DNA of 27,683 bases, taken from NCBI GenBank assembly GCA_045107135.1, contig JASFZI010000055.1, positions 1 through 27,683 on the forward strand. Reading direction: 5' to 3'. The DNA is from UBA6164 sp045107135. GTDB taxonomy: Bacteria > Patescibacteriota > Gracilibacteria > BD1-5 > UBA6164. The position numbers were made by a program, and so were the translations under genes. Shown here piece after piece: positions 18,824-27,683 of this stretch. How positions within the stretch are numbered: position 1 is the stretch's first letter; every line of letters starts with the position of its first letter. The notes under the pieces were generated by a model. It did no database searches. It worked only from the letters and a program-made list of their open reading frames with translations, and was not told the DNA's origin.

Positions 18824-20302
18824 ATGCTCAAAAAAATTTCATACATACTTACATTAATAATTTTATTAATACCAACTTCTATACATGCAAATGAAGAGGT
18901 TGGTTCCATAGCTAAAAATTGGTTTACAACATTTTCAAAAAAGATAAGTTTAAAATATACTCTAGATAAAGAAATATTATATTTTGAATGATTTACTACT
19001 AAATTAAATGAATTAGTTGCTGTAAAAGATTTTAATGATGTTCAAATTGATTTAGTTAATGATTTAATAAGGCTTTCAAATGAAAATATTTTTAAATTAA
19101 ACCGTTATAAAGAAGAAAATTCTACTAAAATTATTTTAAAAACTAATAGTCTACTAAAAGACTTTAAAAAATTTTCATATAACAAAGAACATATTTTTTT
19201 AGAAAACTGAGTGCGGTATACCTATAAATTCGATTATCATTTAACTTTTCCAAAAGGAAGTGAAATTAAAAAAGATGATTTATTATACAATTGAATAAAT
19301 ACAAACAAAACACTTGTATTCTTAAGAGATGATAACGCTCTGTGATTTGTTAACAATTACATCAAGGTAAAATTAATTTCTGAAAACATTATCTACTGAA
19401 TTCCTGGTAAATATAATTTTCTAAAAGAAATTAAGGATGATAAAAAAACTAAATATACAGAATCAGACAATGATTTTATAAATTTAAAAAATATCGCAAA
19501 AGAATTAACAGTGTGAAAAAAAGAATCAGATAAAATTAAAATAATATATGATTATATTCTTGATAGCATTGAATATCCACTAAGTTTTTCACTTAGCGAC
19601 TCTAGAATATTTTCATGAATTGATACTTTTACAAATAAACTTTGAGTATGTGAAGGCTACACTAAAATCCTATTATATATGCTTAATTTTGCATGAATTA
19701 ACAATTCTGAAATTATTAGATGATATGTTATAGATGCTCAAGATTTCCCAAAAATATGACATGCTTGGATTAAAATATGAGACAAATATTACGACCCAAC
19801 ATTTGATGATCCTATTGGGCAAACAGCAACAAAAAAACTACCTGAATACAAATTTTTCTGATTACCTTATGATCTATTTTATACTAACAGATATACTTTT
19901 GAAAAACTTCCTAGTTTTCTAAAAGAAGAAAATTCTGATTTTTTAAATGCTTTAGTCGCAAAAAAAATCGCTCCTATGGTTTATAAATATAGATATTCAG
20001 GTTATAATATACTAAAACCTTTTACTCTAAAATTGGACTATTGAATTAATTTAGAAAAAAAATTAGATATTGAAGACCTGAAAATAATAATGACCTATTA
20101 TGAAGTAGATAACTTTAAATTTTTACTAAATGGTGTTACAAAATCAATTACAACCCTAAAATACTATAATTTAGAAGACTTGGATATTGAAAGCATAATT
20201 GAACAATTAAATTTCACATTTAATGGCTACTATTTATTTAAATGGAAATTAGTAAATTGAAATTATGAATATAGATTAGCTTATGATGTAGAATTAAAAT
20301 AA
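18824..20302 (+). CDS. Exported transglutaminase-like protein
   Basis: 492 residues in the UGA=Gly code. A signal peptide (about 1-23, ending SIHA) is followed by a helical region of about 230 residues. The transglutaminase-like core has Cys276 in LGVCEGYTK, His313 in IGHAWIKIG and Asp324 in YYDPTFDD: the complete Cys-His-Asp triad. Most bacterial members are peptidases or transamidating enzymes of the cell surface. A C-terminal domain of about 160 residues is unrecognised. The stop TAA overlaps the next ATG (TAATG, 20300-20304), so translation is probably coupled. It is co-located with a CtpA-type protease, suggesting a joint role in envelope-protein processing. An internal frame from 19734 is in the wrong frame and not a gene. 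Confidence 0.88.
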
Positions 20303-21225
20303 TGAAATATTTAGAAAAAATTAATAAACTTGATAAAAATAATATTCTATCTCTAGATGAGATAGTTTTATGTGCATTAGAATTATTTCAAAATAAAAAA
20401 ATTAACAAACTTGATATTTCTGGATTTAAAAAACCTTTAATTGTAGGATCATGAAATGCCATAGTTACTGCAAAAATTATCTTTTCATGAACCAATGCAT
20501 TATTTTGTGATGAAACAAATTTTGATAAATATATAGAAAAAGATATAGATTGATTAATTATAACTTCTGCATCTTGAGAAAAACATGCAGTTGAATTCGC
20601 AAAAAAAGCTACAAAAAAATGAATAAAAACTAAATTACTTACATGTAATCCAAATTCATGAGCTGGTAACATATTATGAAAAAATAACACAATAGTAACT
20701 CAAAAAAATAGGGAACCATATACATATAACACTTCAACTTATTTATGATGGGTTTTAGCTATTACTTGAGAAAAAGCATCAAATATTATGAGTTTTATTC
20801 AATCAGATATTGATCCAATTATTAACAAAATAGATTTTTGAAAATATGATTCCTATTTACTAGCTACTCCTGATAAATATTCATCTGTAAATCAACTCTT
20901 TATTGTGAAATTTATAGAATTATTTGGAAGAAAAATAGCTCGTGATGTTTTTTCATACGAGCAACTAAAGCACGCAATTACAGTAATTCCACACGACAAA
21001 GAATTAGCTATCTCTTTTTGAAATCCTAACTTTGACTTTAAATCAAAACATATAAATATACCTCTTCCAAATAACTGTGATCTTTGAGCAATTATGGCTA
21101 TCTGATACTACGTTATCTGAAAAATTCAAAACTCTCACCCACAATATTTTAAAGAAAACATCTGAAATTATATTGACGACATAAATAAAACTAATTTCTG
21201 AAAAAATATGAAAGTCATAGTTTAA
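20302..21225 (+). CDS. SIS-domain protein (sugar isomerase fold)
   Basis: 307 residues in the UGA=Gly code. The N-terminal SIS domain has KKPLIVGSGNAIVTAKIIF, then DGLIITSASGEKHAVEFAKK and KTKLLTCNPNSGAG: the phosphosugar-binding strands and Ser-rich loop. A second half (about 170-307) includes RDVFSYEQLKHAITVIPHD, consistent with a second SIS-like domain as in phosphoglucose/phosphomannose isomerases. The catalytic residues cannot be fixed from sequence alone. It overlaps the upstream stop by one base and is the last gene of the run that began with polA. No clear terminator follows; the next promoter begins 19 nt later. Confidence 0.82.
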
Positions 21226-21243
21226 TAATTTACTTTTTTTCAC

Positions 21244-21271
21244 TTGACTTTTTATTGTAAACCTATATAAT
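21244..21271 (+). promoter_or_regulatory. Promoter and possible operator of the tandem paralogues
   Basis: TTGACT (21244-21249), 16 nt, TATAAT (21266-21271). An inverted repeat ACTTGAC (21242-21248) / GTCAAGT (21278-21284) brackets the promoter, placing the right arm at the transcription start, a position suited to a repressor. Confidence 0.65.
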
Positions 21272-21326
21272 TCAATTGTCAAGTAATTTGATTAAAAATA
21301 AAAATACAACTTTTTTAGGAGGAAAA

Positions 21327-21806
21327 ATGGCACTAAAACCACATTCTATAGAACAGATCCAAACAAAATCAGAATTCAAAAGACTTTTTTCTGATTACCC
21401 TGAGCTTCTTGGAAAAATTCCAAGAGTACACACAACAATTAAAAAACTCAAAATCTCTAGAGAGGTTTTAGAGATGAGAGGCGAACAAGTTGATGGGGTA
21501 AATCATAAAGTGTCATATTTTGAACCTGGAATAATTGGAACAAAAAAACAGACTATTTGCTTTGTTAACAATAATGGTAACTCTTATACTCCTTTATTTG
21601 ACAAACAAAACATAGTCGCCCTTCTGTATTACTGTGATATAGATTCTGCCGCTGAAGAAATAAAAAGAATCATCATTATCTCTGATTATCATTGGTATGT
21701 AGAAAGTATTGATGGTGAGAAATATGGTGATAATTTTTCTATTGTTATTTGTGAAGTTGCAAATGATGACAGGAAATTAATCAGGGAAATGATCTCTGAA
21801 TTATAA
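21327..21806 (+). CDS. Hypothetical protein, first of a tandem paralogous pair
   Basis: 159 residues. The ATG at 21327 is chosen because a full SD, AGGAGG (21317-21322), stands 4 nt upstream; an upstream in-frame TTG is less likely. The alpha/beta protein has no signal peptide, membrane span or recognised motif. Alignable with the next protein: FKRLFSDYPELLGKI (B: LFNFFAINPCLVGQI), IKRIIIISDYHWY (B: IKSIIIVSTCKWF) and the C-terminal ICEVANDDRKLIREMI (B: TYDIDDKAVELIKKLI). All eight glycines are GGN with no TGA, and Trp is TGG, so it also reads correctly in the standard code. Neighbouring polA-operon genes are dense in TGA. It is likely a recent acquisition, origin unknown. Confidence 0.82.
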   Translation: MALKPHSIEQIQTKSEFKRLFSDYPELLGKIPRVHTTIKKLKISREVLEMRGEQVDGVNHKVSYFEPGIIGTKKQTICFVNNNGNSYTPLFDKQNIVALLYYCDIDSAAEEIKRIIIISDYHWYVESIDGEKYGDNFSIVICEVANDDRKLIREMISEL

Positions 21807-21843
21807 AACAAAAATACATTCTACTATCCCTAAGGAAGGAAAA

Positions 21844-22296
21844 ATGACTTCAATTAAGTTTATAGAAAAAAAACATGATTTATTTAATTTCTTTGCTATA
21901 AACCCGTGTTTAGTTGGGCAAATAGCAAAAAAACGTTTCATGTTGAAAAAAAACAAAATTTCAGAATGTTTACTGAAATGCAGTCACAAAATTGATAATC
22001 CCGTCTCTCATTTCATGGAAGGGATTACAGGTGAAAAAAGTGAAGTGGTTTATATTACCACAAAAAACAGAAGAACATTTAAATGCTCACTTGAAGGACA
22101 AAGCATCATTGATATATTATCAAAATTAAGTGTCAATTATAATCCAGATGAAATAAAGAGTATTATAATCGTCTCAACCTGCAAATGGTTTGAAAAAGAT
22201 AACTTTGTTGTTCCTATCAGTCAAAATCTCTATCTCACAACTTATGATATAGATGATAAAGCTGTTGAATTAATCAAAAAATTAATTAAAAAATAA
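21844..22296 (+). CDS. Hypothetical protein, second of the tandem paralogous pair
   Basis: 150 residues. SD AAGGAAGG precedes the ATG by 4-5 nt; the gap from the first paralogue is 37 nt, so they form one transcript ended by a GC-rich terminator. It is more diverged and more lysine-rich than its partner and contains three Cys (about residues 20, 43, 47) that the partner lacks. No known family and no catalytic motif is visible. All four glycines are GGN and none is TGA. The pair could be a heteromer, or an effector with an immunity or chaperone protein; this is inference. It shares the SD/no-TGA style with mlaA and the orphan at 25964-26170. Confidence 0.82.
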   Translation: MTSIKFIEKKHDLFNFFAINPCLVGQIAKKRFMLKKNKISECLLKCSHKIDNPVSHFMEGITGEKSEVVYITTKNRRTFKCSLEGQSIIDILSKLSVNYNPDEIKSIIIVSTCKWFEKDNFVVPISQNLYLTTYDIDDKAVELIKKLIKK

Positions 22297-22319
22297 ATTT
22301 TTGATTACAAACCTATAAT

Positions 22320-22352
22320 AAAGCCCCTGAGGAACTTTCCTTATGGGGCTTT
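22320..22352 (+). terminator. GC-rich terminator of the tandem pair
   Basis: The stem AAAGCCCC/GGGGCTTT (22320-22327 with 22345-22352) carries an inner AGGAA/TTCCT stem, followed by A4 then CT5. Its four G-C pairs in a row are unlike the AT-rich terminators of native genes here, in keeping with a foreign origin of the unit. Confidence 0.85.
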
Positions 22353-22369
22353 AAAACTTTTTAATGAAA

Positions 22370-22391
22370 ATTAAGTATATATTAAGTATAT
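22370..22391. repeat. Tandem 11-nt direct repeat upstream of the helicase gene
   Basis: ATTAAGTATAT occurs twice back to back, followed by ATGTTTTGACTT, a possible -35 element for the helicase gene. It may be a regulator-binding site or simple repeat expansion. Confidence 0.6.
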
Positions 22392-22453
22392 ATGTTTTGA
22401 CTTTTATTAAAAATAAGTAAAATGAGTTTATATTTATTTTTAGTAATATTTTT

Positions 22454-25400
22454 ATGGATAATTCAACATTTGAACCAGAATACAAAAGACTAAACAAACA
22501 ACAAAAAGAGGCGGTAGAAGCTATTTATTGACCTATTATGGTTGTAGCATGACCATGAACAGGGAAAACTCAGATTATCGGTCTTAGAACTGCAAATATC
22601 ATACTTAAGGCGTGAATAAACCCAGAGAATATCCTAATAACAACTTTTACAGAAGCTGGAGTTATTGCAATCAGAAAAAGACTTGTTAAATTTCTCTGAA
22701 ATGAAGGATATAAAGTTTGAGTTTCTACTATTCATTCATTTTCTCAAGATGTGATCAAAACTTTTCCTGAAAAATTTATTGACTTTAAAGCGGGGACAGC
22801 TATTGATGACGTTGACTCTCTTGAAATATTTAAAAAAATTACAGATAAATTAATAAAAAATAAATTAGTAGAGAATCTAACTACAGAATATGATAGTTAT
22901 TTTTATTTAAGAGATATAAAATCAAGAATTTCAAATCTAAAACAAGAGGGTATTAATACAACTCAACTAAAAATAAGTATAAATAGACAAGAAGAAGAAT
23001 ATATTTCAGAATTATCAGAAATCAAACCTACATTAAAAAAATATGAAAATACAAAAATAAAACAAGCAAAACATATAAGTAAATTAAACGAACTTGTAAT
23101 ATTTTTTGATGAATATAATAAATATTTAAGAGATAAATCATTGTATGACTTCAATGATATGATTAATTTTGTTCTAGAAAAATTTGAACAAGATGACGAT
23201 TTAAAAGCACACTATGCGGAAAAATATCAATTTATAATGATTGATGAATACCAAGATACTAATAATGCGCAAAACAAAATAATTGATTTAATTTTATCAG
23301 TATGAGAAGATGAGCCAAATATAATGGTTGTTTGAGATGATGATCAATCAATTTATCGTTTTCAAGGGGCAAATATTGAAAATATGCTTGATTTTTCAAC
23401 AAAATACAAAAACACTAATTTTATAGTACTTGAAAACAACTATCGTTCAAATCAACAAATATTAGATACAGCTAGTGTTTTAATTGAAAATAATAAAGAA
23501 AGATTATCAAATAAAATTTCTTCTATAAACAAAAAGTTAACCTCTAGTTGAGATCTAAAAGATTCAAAAAATGTACCAATTTTATTTAAAGCTAATTCAA
23601 AATTAGAAGAACAAACATATATTATAAATAATATAGTTGAGTTAATAAATAAATGAACTTCTCTTGAAGAAATAGCAATAATTGTTAGATGAAATATTGA
23701 AGTAGAGGAGTGGACAAACCTACTATTACAAAATTGAATTGAAGCTGAATCAAAACTCAAAACAAATATCCTTAATTCAAATTATGTAAAATACATTATT
23801 AATTATTTAAAATTAATAAACGATCCTTTTGCATCAGAAAATGATTTATTACAAATACTAAGATCTGAAATAACAGGGTTACATCAAATTGATATCTTTA
23901 AAATTAATAGGAATTTATATATAAAAAATTACTCTAAAAAGTTTAAAATAGCACTAATGGATTTTTTATGAGAATTTGATATCAGAGATGATTCTAATGA
24001 AATAAAGCTTAATTACCCAGAATTAATTATAAATTTTAGAGATAATTTATTAAAATTTTGAACAAAAGCATCAGATTTAAGCTTTGTAGAATTTTTCTGA
24101 ATTTTTATAGAAAAAACTGGCATATTAGAATATATTGAAACAAATTGAACCTTTGATGATTTAGAAGATATTTTTACATTATTTAATAAAATTAAGGATT
24201 GGAATATATGAGATAAAAATTTTAATATTGAAAAATTAATAAATAAGATAGAATTATACAAAACATATAATTATCCTATTGCAAGACAAATATTAAAAGA
24301 AAAAAAAGAATGAGTACAAGTGTTAACTGCTCATTCATCAAAATGACTAGAGTATAACACAGTTTTTATTCCATGACTATATACTTGAAATTGGGAATCA
24401 AAAAGAATAATTAATAGATTAAAATTGCCTAATAAAATTGCATGAGAATGACTACAAGATTCTAATTTTGAACAAATAGAAGAAGATAGAAGATTGTTTT
24501 TCGTTGCAATAACGAGAGCAAGAAACAATTTATTTTTATCATATCCTGCATGAAATTGAACAAAACCACTATTAGAATCTCAATTTATCCAAGAATTAGC
24601 ATGAAAATATGATGAAATTTCCATCTGAATTCATAACGATGAGATTAAATGAGTAGTTGAAAATACAATGAAAAATGACTTAATTAAGTACACATCTCTA
24701 GAATTAGACTATATAGTAAAATTTTTAGAATCTTATAAATTGTCACCAAGTGATCTTAATGTATTTTTGGATGATCCAATCCAATTTTTAAATAGAGCAG
24801 TATTCAAATATCCTTTTATAGATAACAAATTTACTATTTTTTGAAAGGTATATCATAGAACTTTAGAACTTTTTTTCTTAAAATATAAAAATGAGGAGGT
24901 TTTACCTGAAAAAACATATTTAATAAGCACCTTCCAAATATTACTCCAAAAAGAAATATTAACACCAGAAGAATATGATAAAACATTAGAAAAGGGAATT
25001 GCTAGTTTAGAGTGATATTATGATTTATATTCATCAAATATGGAAATTCCGTTGGTTTTAGAATATAGTTTTAGAAGAAAAAATCTTGATTTTGAATGAG
25101 TTCCACTTACTTGAACAATTGATAAAATTGAGAAAGCCTGAACTACATCTGTAAATACAGAAAAACAGGAATGACAATTAGCTTTTTTCAAAGATAAAGT
25201 TAACTTGATTGATTATAAAACAGGTAGAACAAAAAGCATCTGACAAATCAAATGAACTGATAGGTATTGAAACAAGAAAGAATGAGAATGAAAATATTTC
25301 AGACAATTACTTTTTTATAAATTGCTTTGTGATGTTGATCCTGAATTCAATTCAAAATTTGAAATTTGAGACTTAGCTCTTGATTTTGTTGAATGAAAAG

Positions 25401-25528
25401 ATTGAAAATATAAACTTGTAAAAGTAGAATATTCTAATGAAGAATATGAGTTTTTTAAAACAGAATTAATAGATGCACGGAATAAAATAAGTGACCCTAT
25501 TTTTTGGAAAAATATACTAAATAAATAA
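22454..25528 (+). CDS. UvrD/PcrA-type helicase fused to a RecB-like PD-(D/E)XK nuclease domain
   Basis: 1024 residues in the UGA=Gly code. It is a superfamily 1 3'-5' helicase: Q motif LNKQQKEAVEA, Walker A GPGTGKT (33-39), TTFTEAG, STIHSF, Walker B IMIDEYQDT (DEYQD 264-268), VVGDDDQSIYRFQGA, NYRSNQQI, VLTAHSSKGLEYNTVFIPG and FFVAITRARNNLFLSYP. After about residue 770 comes a PDDEXK_1 nuclease domain: FGKVYHRTLE (His), GTIDKIE (Asp), LIDYKTG with Asp920 and Lys922, and YFRQLLFYKLL. This arrangement resembles AddA/AddB- or actinobacterial AdnB-like end-processing enzymes, so DNA double-strand break repair or foreign DNA degradation is likely. Two Walker A glycines are TGA. The CoA-binding protein gene follows 6 nt downstream. 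Confidence 0.95.
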
Positions 25529-25534
25529 ACAAAA

Positions 25535-25894
25535 ATGATAATAGCACTAGTTTGAGCTTCAAATAATGAAGAAAAATATTGAAATAAGATACTAAAAGAC
25601 CTTTTAAATAAATGACACAAAGTTATTCCAATTAATCCAAGAGAAAAAGAAATAGAATGAATCAAATGCCACACAAATTTATGAGTTATTTGAAACAACT
25701 ATGATATTATTAATTTTGTAGTAAAACCAGAAATAACTTTTCAAATATTAGAAAAATATAGAAAAAAAATCTTAAAAAAACAAATATGGTGCCAACCATG
25801 AGCAGCGGATGAAAAAATTAAAGGCTTTTTAGAAAATCACCATTTTAAATGATATGTCACAGATAGTTGTATTATGCTTGAAGATATAAATTAA
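25535..25894 (+). CDS. CoA-binding domain protein (YccU-like)
   Basis: 119 residues in the UGA=Gly code. Small Rossmann-fold protein: MIIALVGASNNEEKYGNKIL, HKVIPINPREKEIEGIKC and KQIWCQPGAADEK match the CoA_binding_2 family (GaS-kyG, viPVNP--eI-G, vW-Q-Ga). Members bind CoA or nucleotides; the physiological role is not settled. The VG, YG, EG and PG glycines are TGA. It is co-transcribed with the helicase gene (6-nt gap) and ends in a strong shared terminator. No SD. Confidence 0.88.
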
Positions 25895-25900
25895 AAAGAA

Positions 25901-25938
25901 AAGAGTCTAATTGTATCTGAACGATACATTAGACTCTT
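25901..25938. terminator. Bidirectional terminator between the CoA-binding gene and the SD-led orphan
   Basis: A stem of 16 bp with one bulged T (25901-25917 with 25923-25938) and a short TGAAC loop. A-rich left flank and a TTGTTAT right flank. It lies between convergent genes. Confidence 0.85.
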
Positions 25939-25963
25939 GTTATATATGATAATGTCAACGAAA

Positions 25964-26170
25964 TTATTTTCTTTTAGAAATTTTTTCTTTAACAATATCA
26001 AAAAACTTTTCAATCATATCCATATCCATTTCCTCAATAGGTAGACAAAGTTGAGCAGATATAATCTTAATAATCAATTTTTTTTGTTCTGGCGTAGCTT
26101 CAAAAAAAGTTTTAATATTTTTAACTTCTTCAATCTCGTCAATGGTTGCAACTGGAACACATATATGCAT
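25964..26170 (-). CDS. 68-residue orphan protein with strong ribosome-binding site
   Basis: An acidic/helical small protein: MHICVPVATIDEIEEVKNIK, then FFEATPEQKKLIIKIISAQL and a Lys-rich end. It has no glycine at all, so it is neutral to the code. SD AAGGAGAG lies a few bases before the ATG (plus-strand 26174-26181), unlike the SD-less native genes. It has its own promoter (26240-26213) and a terminator at 25901-25938. No family is recognised; the length, helical pattern and dedicated control would suit a small regulator or antitoxin-like protein, but nothing in the sequence proves it. Confidence 0.75.
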   Translation of the reverse strand: MHICVPVATIDEIEEVKNIKTFFEATPEQKKLIIKIISAQLCLPIEEMDMDMIEKFFDIVKEKISKRK

Positions 26171-26212
26171 ATACTCTCCTTAGTAAATAGTTTTTGTTTT
26201 TGTTTGAATGAA

Positions 26213-26240
26213 ATTATAAAAATAAAAACTCATAAGTCAA
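26213..26240 (-). promoter_or_regulatory. Promoter of the 68-residue orphan, inside the folA terminator hairpin
   Basis: On the minus strand TTGACT (26240-26235), 16 nt, TATAAT (26218-26213). The predicted start is near 26206, leaving a 35-nt leader with the SD. The -35 begins 7 nt after the folA stop codon. Confidence 0.75.
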
Positions 26241-26266
26241 GCTAGCTTAAGAGTTTTTATTTTTAT
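26217..26266. terminator. Long inverted repeat at the end of folA
   Basis: ATAAAAATAAAAACTC on the left pairs with GAGTTTTTATTTTTAT on the right (16 bp), and TAAG/CTTA extends the stem inward after an A/A mismatch. It contains the last folA codons and stop (26247-26249) and overlaps the promoter of the next gene. For leftward transcripts it can act as a terminator with a T-rich 3' arm. Confidence 0.7.
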
Positions 26267-26792
26267 ATACCCAAAAACTATATTCAATGCCTTTTTCTGA
26301 TTCATAATCTGTGTATGATTCAACTATAAAATCATCCGGTACTCAATCAAAGAAAACGTCACAATCAAAATCTCATTTTACTTTAGTTAGATATATTTTA
26401 TCAAGAAATGGATGATCTAATACTTGATTATACAAATTGGCTCATCAAATTATAAATATACTTTCTGTATTTTGCTTAGATTCAAGTTCACTCAGACAAT
26501 GTTCAAGTGAGTTGAAATACAAAACAAAATCATCTATTGGTGATCATATATCACTCTTTAAAATTTTTCTTGTTAATATACAATTAATTCTATCATTTAA
26601 TGGTCTAAATTTTTGAGGAATTGATTCCCGAGTTTTTCTTCACATTACAACAGCATTCATTTTTCATAAATCCTCAGTTTTAGTTGTGATTTCCTTAAAA
26701 TATTTAATATCAGAAGGTATTCTCCATGCTAAATTATTATTTTTTCAAAGTCAGTTTTTTTCATCAACTGCTAGTATAAGGCTAAATTTCAT
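26247..26792 (-). CDS. folA: Dihydrofolate reductase
   Basis: 181 residues in the UGA=Gly code. Reduces dihydrofolate to tetrahydrofolate with NADPH, recycling the cofactor spent by thymidylate synthase. It opens KFSLILAVDEKNGLGKNNNLAWRIPSD, where the Asp/Glu substrate-binding position is taken by Asp in the IPSD helix start, and continues with KMNAVVMGRKTRESIP (NADPH loop), CILTRK and SIFIIGGANLYNQVL, all in family order. The first Gly of GLGKN, Gly of VMGRK and both in IIGGA are TGA. It starts 11 nt after the thyA stop, so the two are one operon. No SD. Confidence 0.94.
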
Positions 26793-26803
26793 AATTACTT
26801 AGG

Positions 26804-27683
26804 TTAAACAGCTACAGGAGCAGGGATTCTATCATAAGGATCATATCAAACTAATTCAAAGTCATCCCACTCTAATTTTTCTAAATCTTCAAGTGTTTCA
26901 ATATTACGTAAGATTTTCAATTCTGGTAATTTTTTGGGTTCTCTTGATAATTGTAAATCTACTTGATCCACATGATTATTATAAATATGTGCATCTCCTA
27001 AAGTATGAGTAAAAGTACCTGGCTTTAATCAAGTTATTTTTGCAATTAATAATAAAAGGGTCGAGTAGGATGCAATATTAAAGGGTACCCCTAAAAACAT
27101 ATCTGCGCTTCTTTGATATAATTGTAGATTCAATTTATTATTTGTAGTATCTACATTAAATTGGAAAAAAGCATGACAGGGTGGTAATAACATTTTATCA
27201 ATTTGAGCCGGGTTCCACGCAGATACAATAATTCTTCTATTTGTTGGATTAATTCTAATTTGCTCTATTGCATTTTTAATTTGATCAACATTTTCAGAAT
27301 TAAAATTCCTCCATTGGTGACCATAAACAGGGCCTAAATCTCACCATTTTTTTACAAAATCATCATCAGCTGATAATTCTCTAATTTTTCCTATAAATCT
27401 AGTTTTTTCTTCTTGCCAAATATCTGTGTACTTTGTAAATTTATCTCATAAATTATTTGAATCAATATAGTTTTGAAAAGGCCACTCATCCCATATTTTA
27501 ACATTCCTATCTACTAAATATTTAATATTAGTTTCTCATCTTAATAACCAAATAAGCTCCACAACTATTCATCTTAAAAAAGTTTTTTTTGTTGTTAGAA
27601 GAGGGAATCAATCATCCAAATTATACTTAGCCTGCATTCCAAAAAGTCATCTAACTCATGTACCTGTTCTATCATCCTTTCAG
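26804..27683 (-). CDS. thyA: Thymidylate synthase (5' end beyond the window)
   Basis: About 293 codons are visible, ending at TAA 26806-26804; the start lies past the right edge. Converts dUMP to dTMP using methylene-tetrahydrofolate. Visible blocks: DDRTGTGVRGLFGMQAKYNL, FPLLTTKKTFLRGIVVELIW, the loop GDLGPVYGHQWRNF, RRIIVSAWNPAQIDKMLLPPCH with the catalytic Cys (codon at 27178-27176), LYQRSADMFLGVPFNIASYS, HIYNNHVDQ and a C-terminal APVAV. Several conserved glycines are TGA (TGTGV, LFGM region, WGDLG). It is followed by folA in the same operon, the usual functional pairing. Confidence 0.97.

Noticed and set aside
21276..21326. Upstream TTG start for the first tandem paralogue
   Set aside because: It would place the AGGAGG site inside the coding region; ATG 21327 has correct SD spacing.
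25315..25698. Minus-strand protein of 127 residues
   Set aside because: It is antisense to the nuclease domain of the helicase and the start of the CoA-binding gene.

Overview
The window comes from an AT-rich bacterium that reads UGA as glycine (translation table 25). In the standard code almost every gene here is cut into fragments. When TGA is read as Gly, 23 of the 26 complete or partial reading frames extend to family-typical lengths, and TGA falls on invariant glycines: the UvrD-type Walker A GPGTGKT (first two Gly = TGA, 22550-22558), the GGQDSK loop of the activase ATPase (both Gly = TGA) and the Gly after the FtsK Walker A. TGG still encodes Trp, so this is not the mycoplasma code. 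The code, low GC, small genes and near absence of Shine-Dalgarno (SD) sites point to the CPR phyla Absconditabacteria (SR1) or Gracilibacteria. The sequence alone does not say which.

Layout. 1-4912 is accessory: the tail of a probable type IIG restriction-modification enzyme; a tight four-gene cassette (181-2873) of two unknown proteins, a DUF3800 protein and a possible RelE/barnase-like nuclease; a strong candidate small RNA on the minus strand (2857-2961) with a consensus promoter and terminator; a membrane protein; and DinD. 5078-8637 holds FtsK, a 27-residue membrane peptide, a RhuM-like protein and a PH-domain-like membrane protein. 8852-9625 is a complete mlaA (VacJ) lipoprotein gene, unexpected in a lineage thought to lack an outer membrane. 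9678-14499 carries a U32 peptidase-family protein (minus), an aldo/keto reductase, a two-gene activase pair of the 2-hydroxyacyl-CoA dehydratase activator type, and a small unknown protein. 14639-21225 holds ndk, then a six-gene apparent operon: DNA polymerase I (no 5' nuclease, half of the 3'-5' exonuclease domain), two small membrane proteins, a CtpA-type protease, a transglutaminase-like exported protein and a SIS-domain protein. 21327-22296 is a tandem pair of unknown paralogues. 22454-25894 is a UvrD helicase fused to a RecB-type nuclease domain, plus a CoA-binding protein. The right end, minus strand, is thyA-folA followed by a 68-residue orphan.

Two gene styles coexist. Most genes use TGA for glycine and have no SD. 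Four genes (mlaA, the tandem pair and the 68-residue orphan) have clear SD sites, near-consensus sigma-70-type promoters, their own or adjacent terminators and no TGA codon. They could be recent acquisitions from standard-code bacteria, or genes kept readable in a standard-code cell. I consider this the most interesting signal in the window, together with the small RNA and the four-gene cassette.

No stretch longer than 300 bases lacks a gene. I found no tRNA, rRNA, CRISPR array, transposase or origin.
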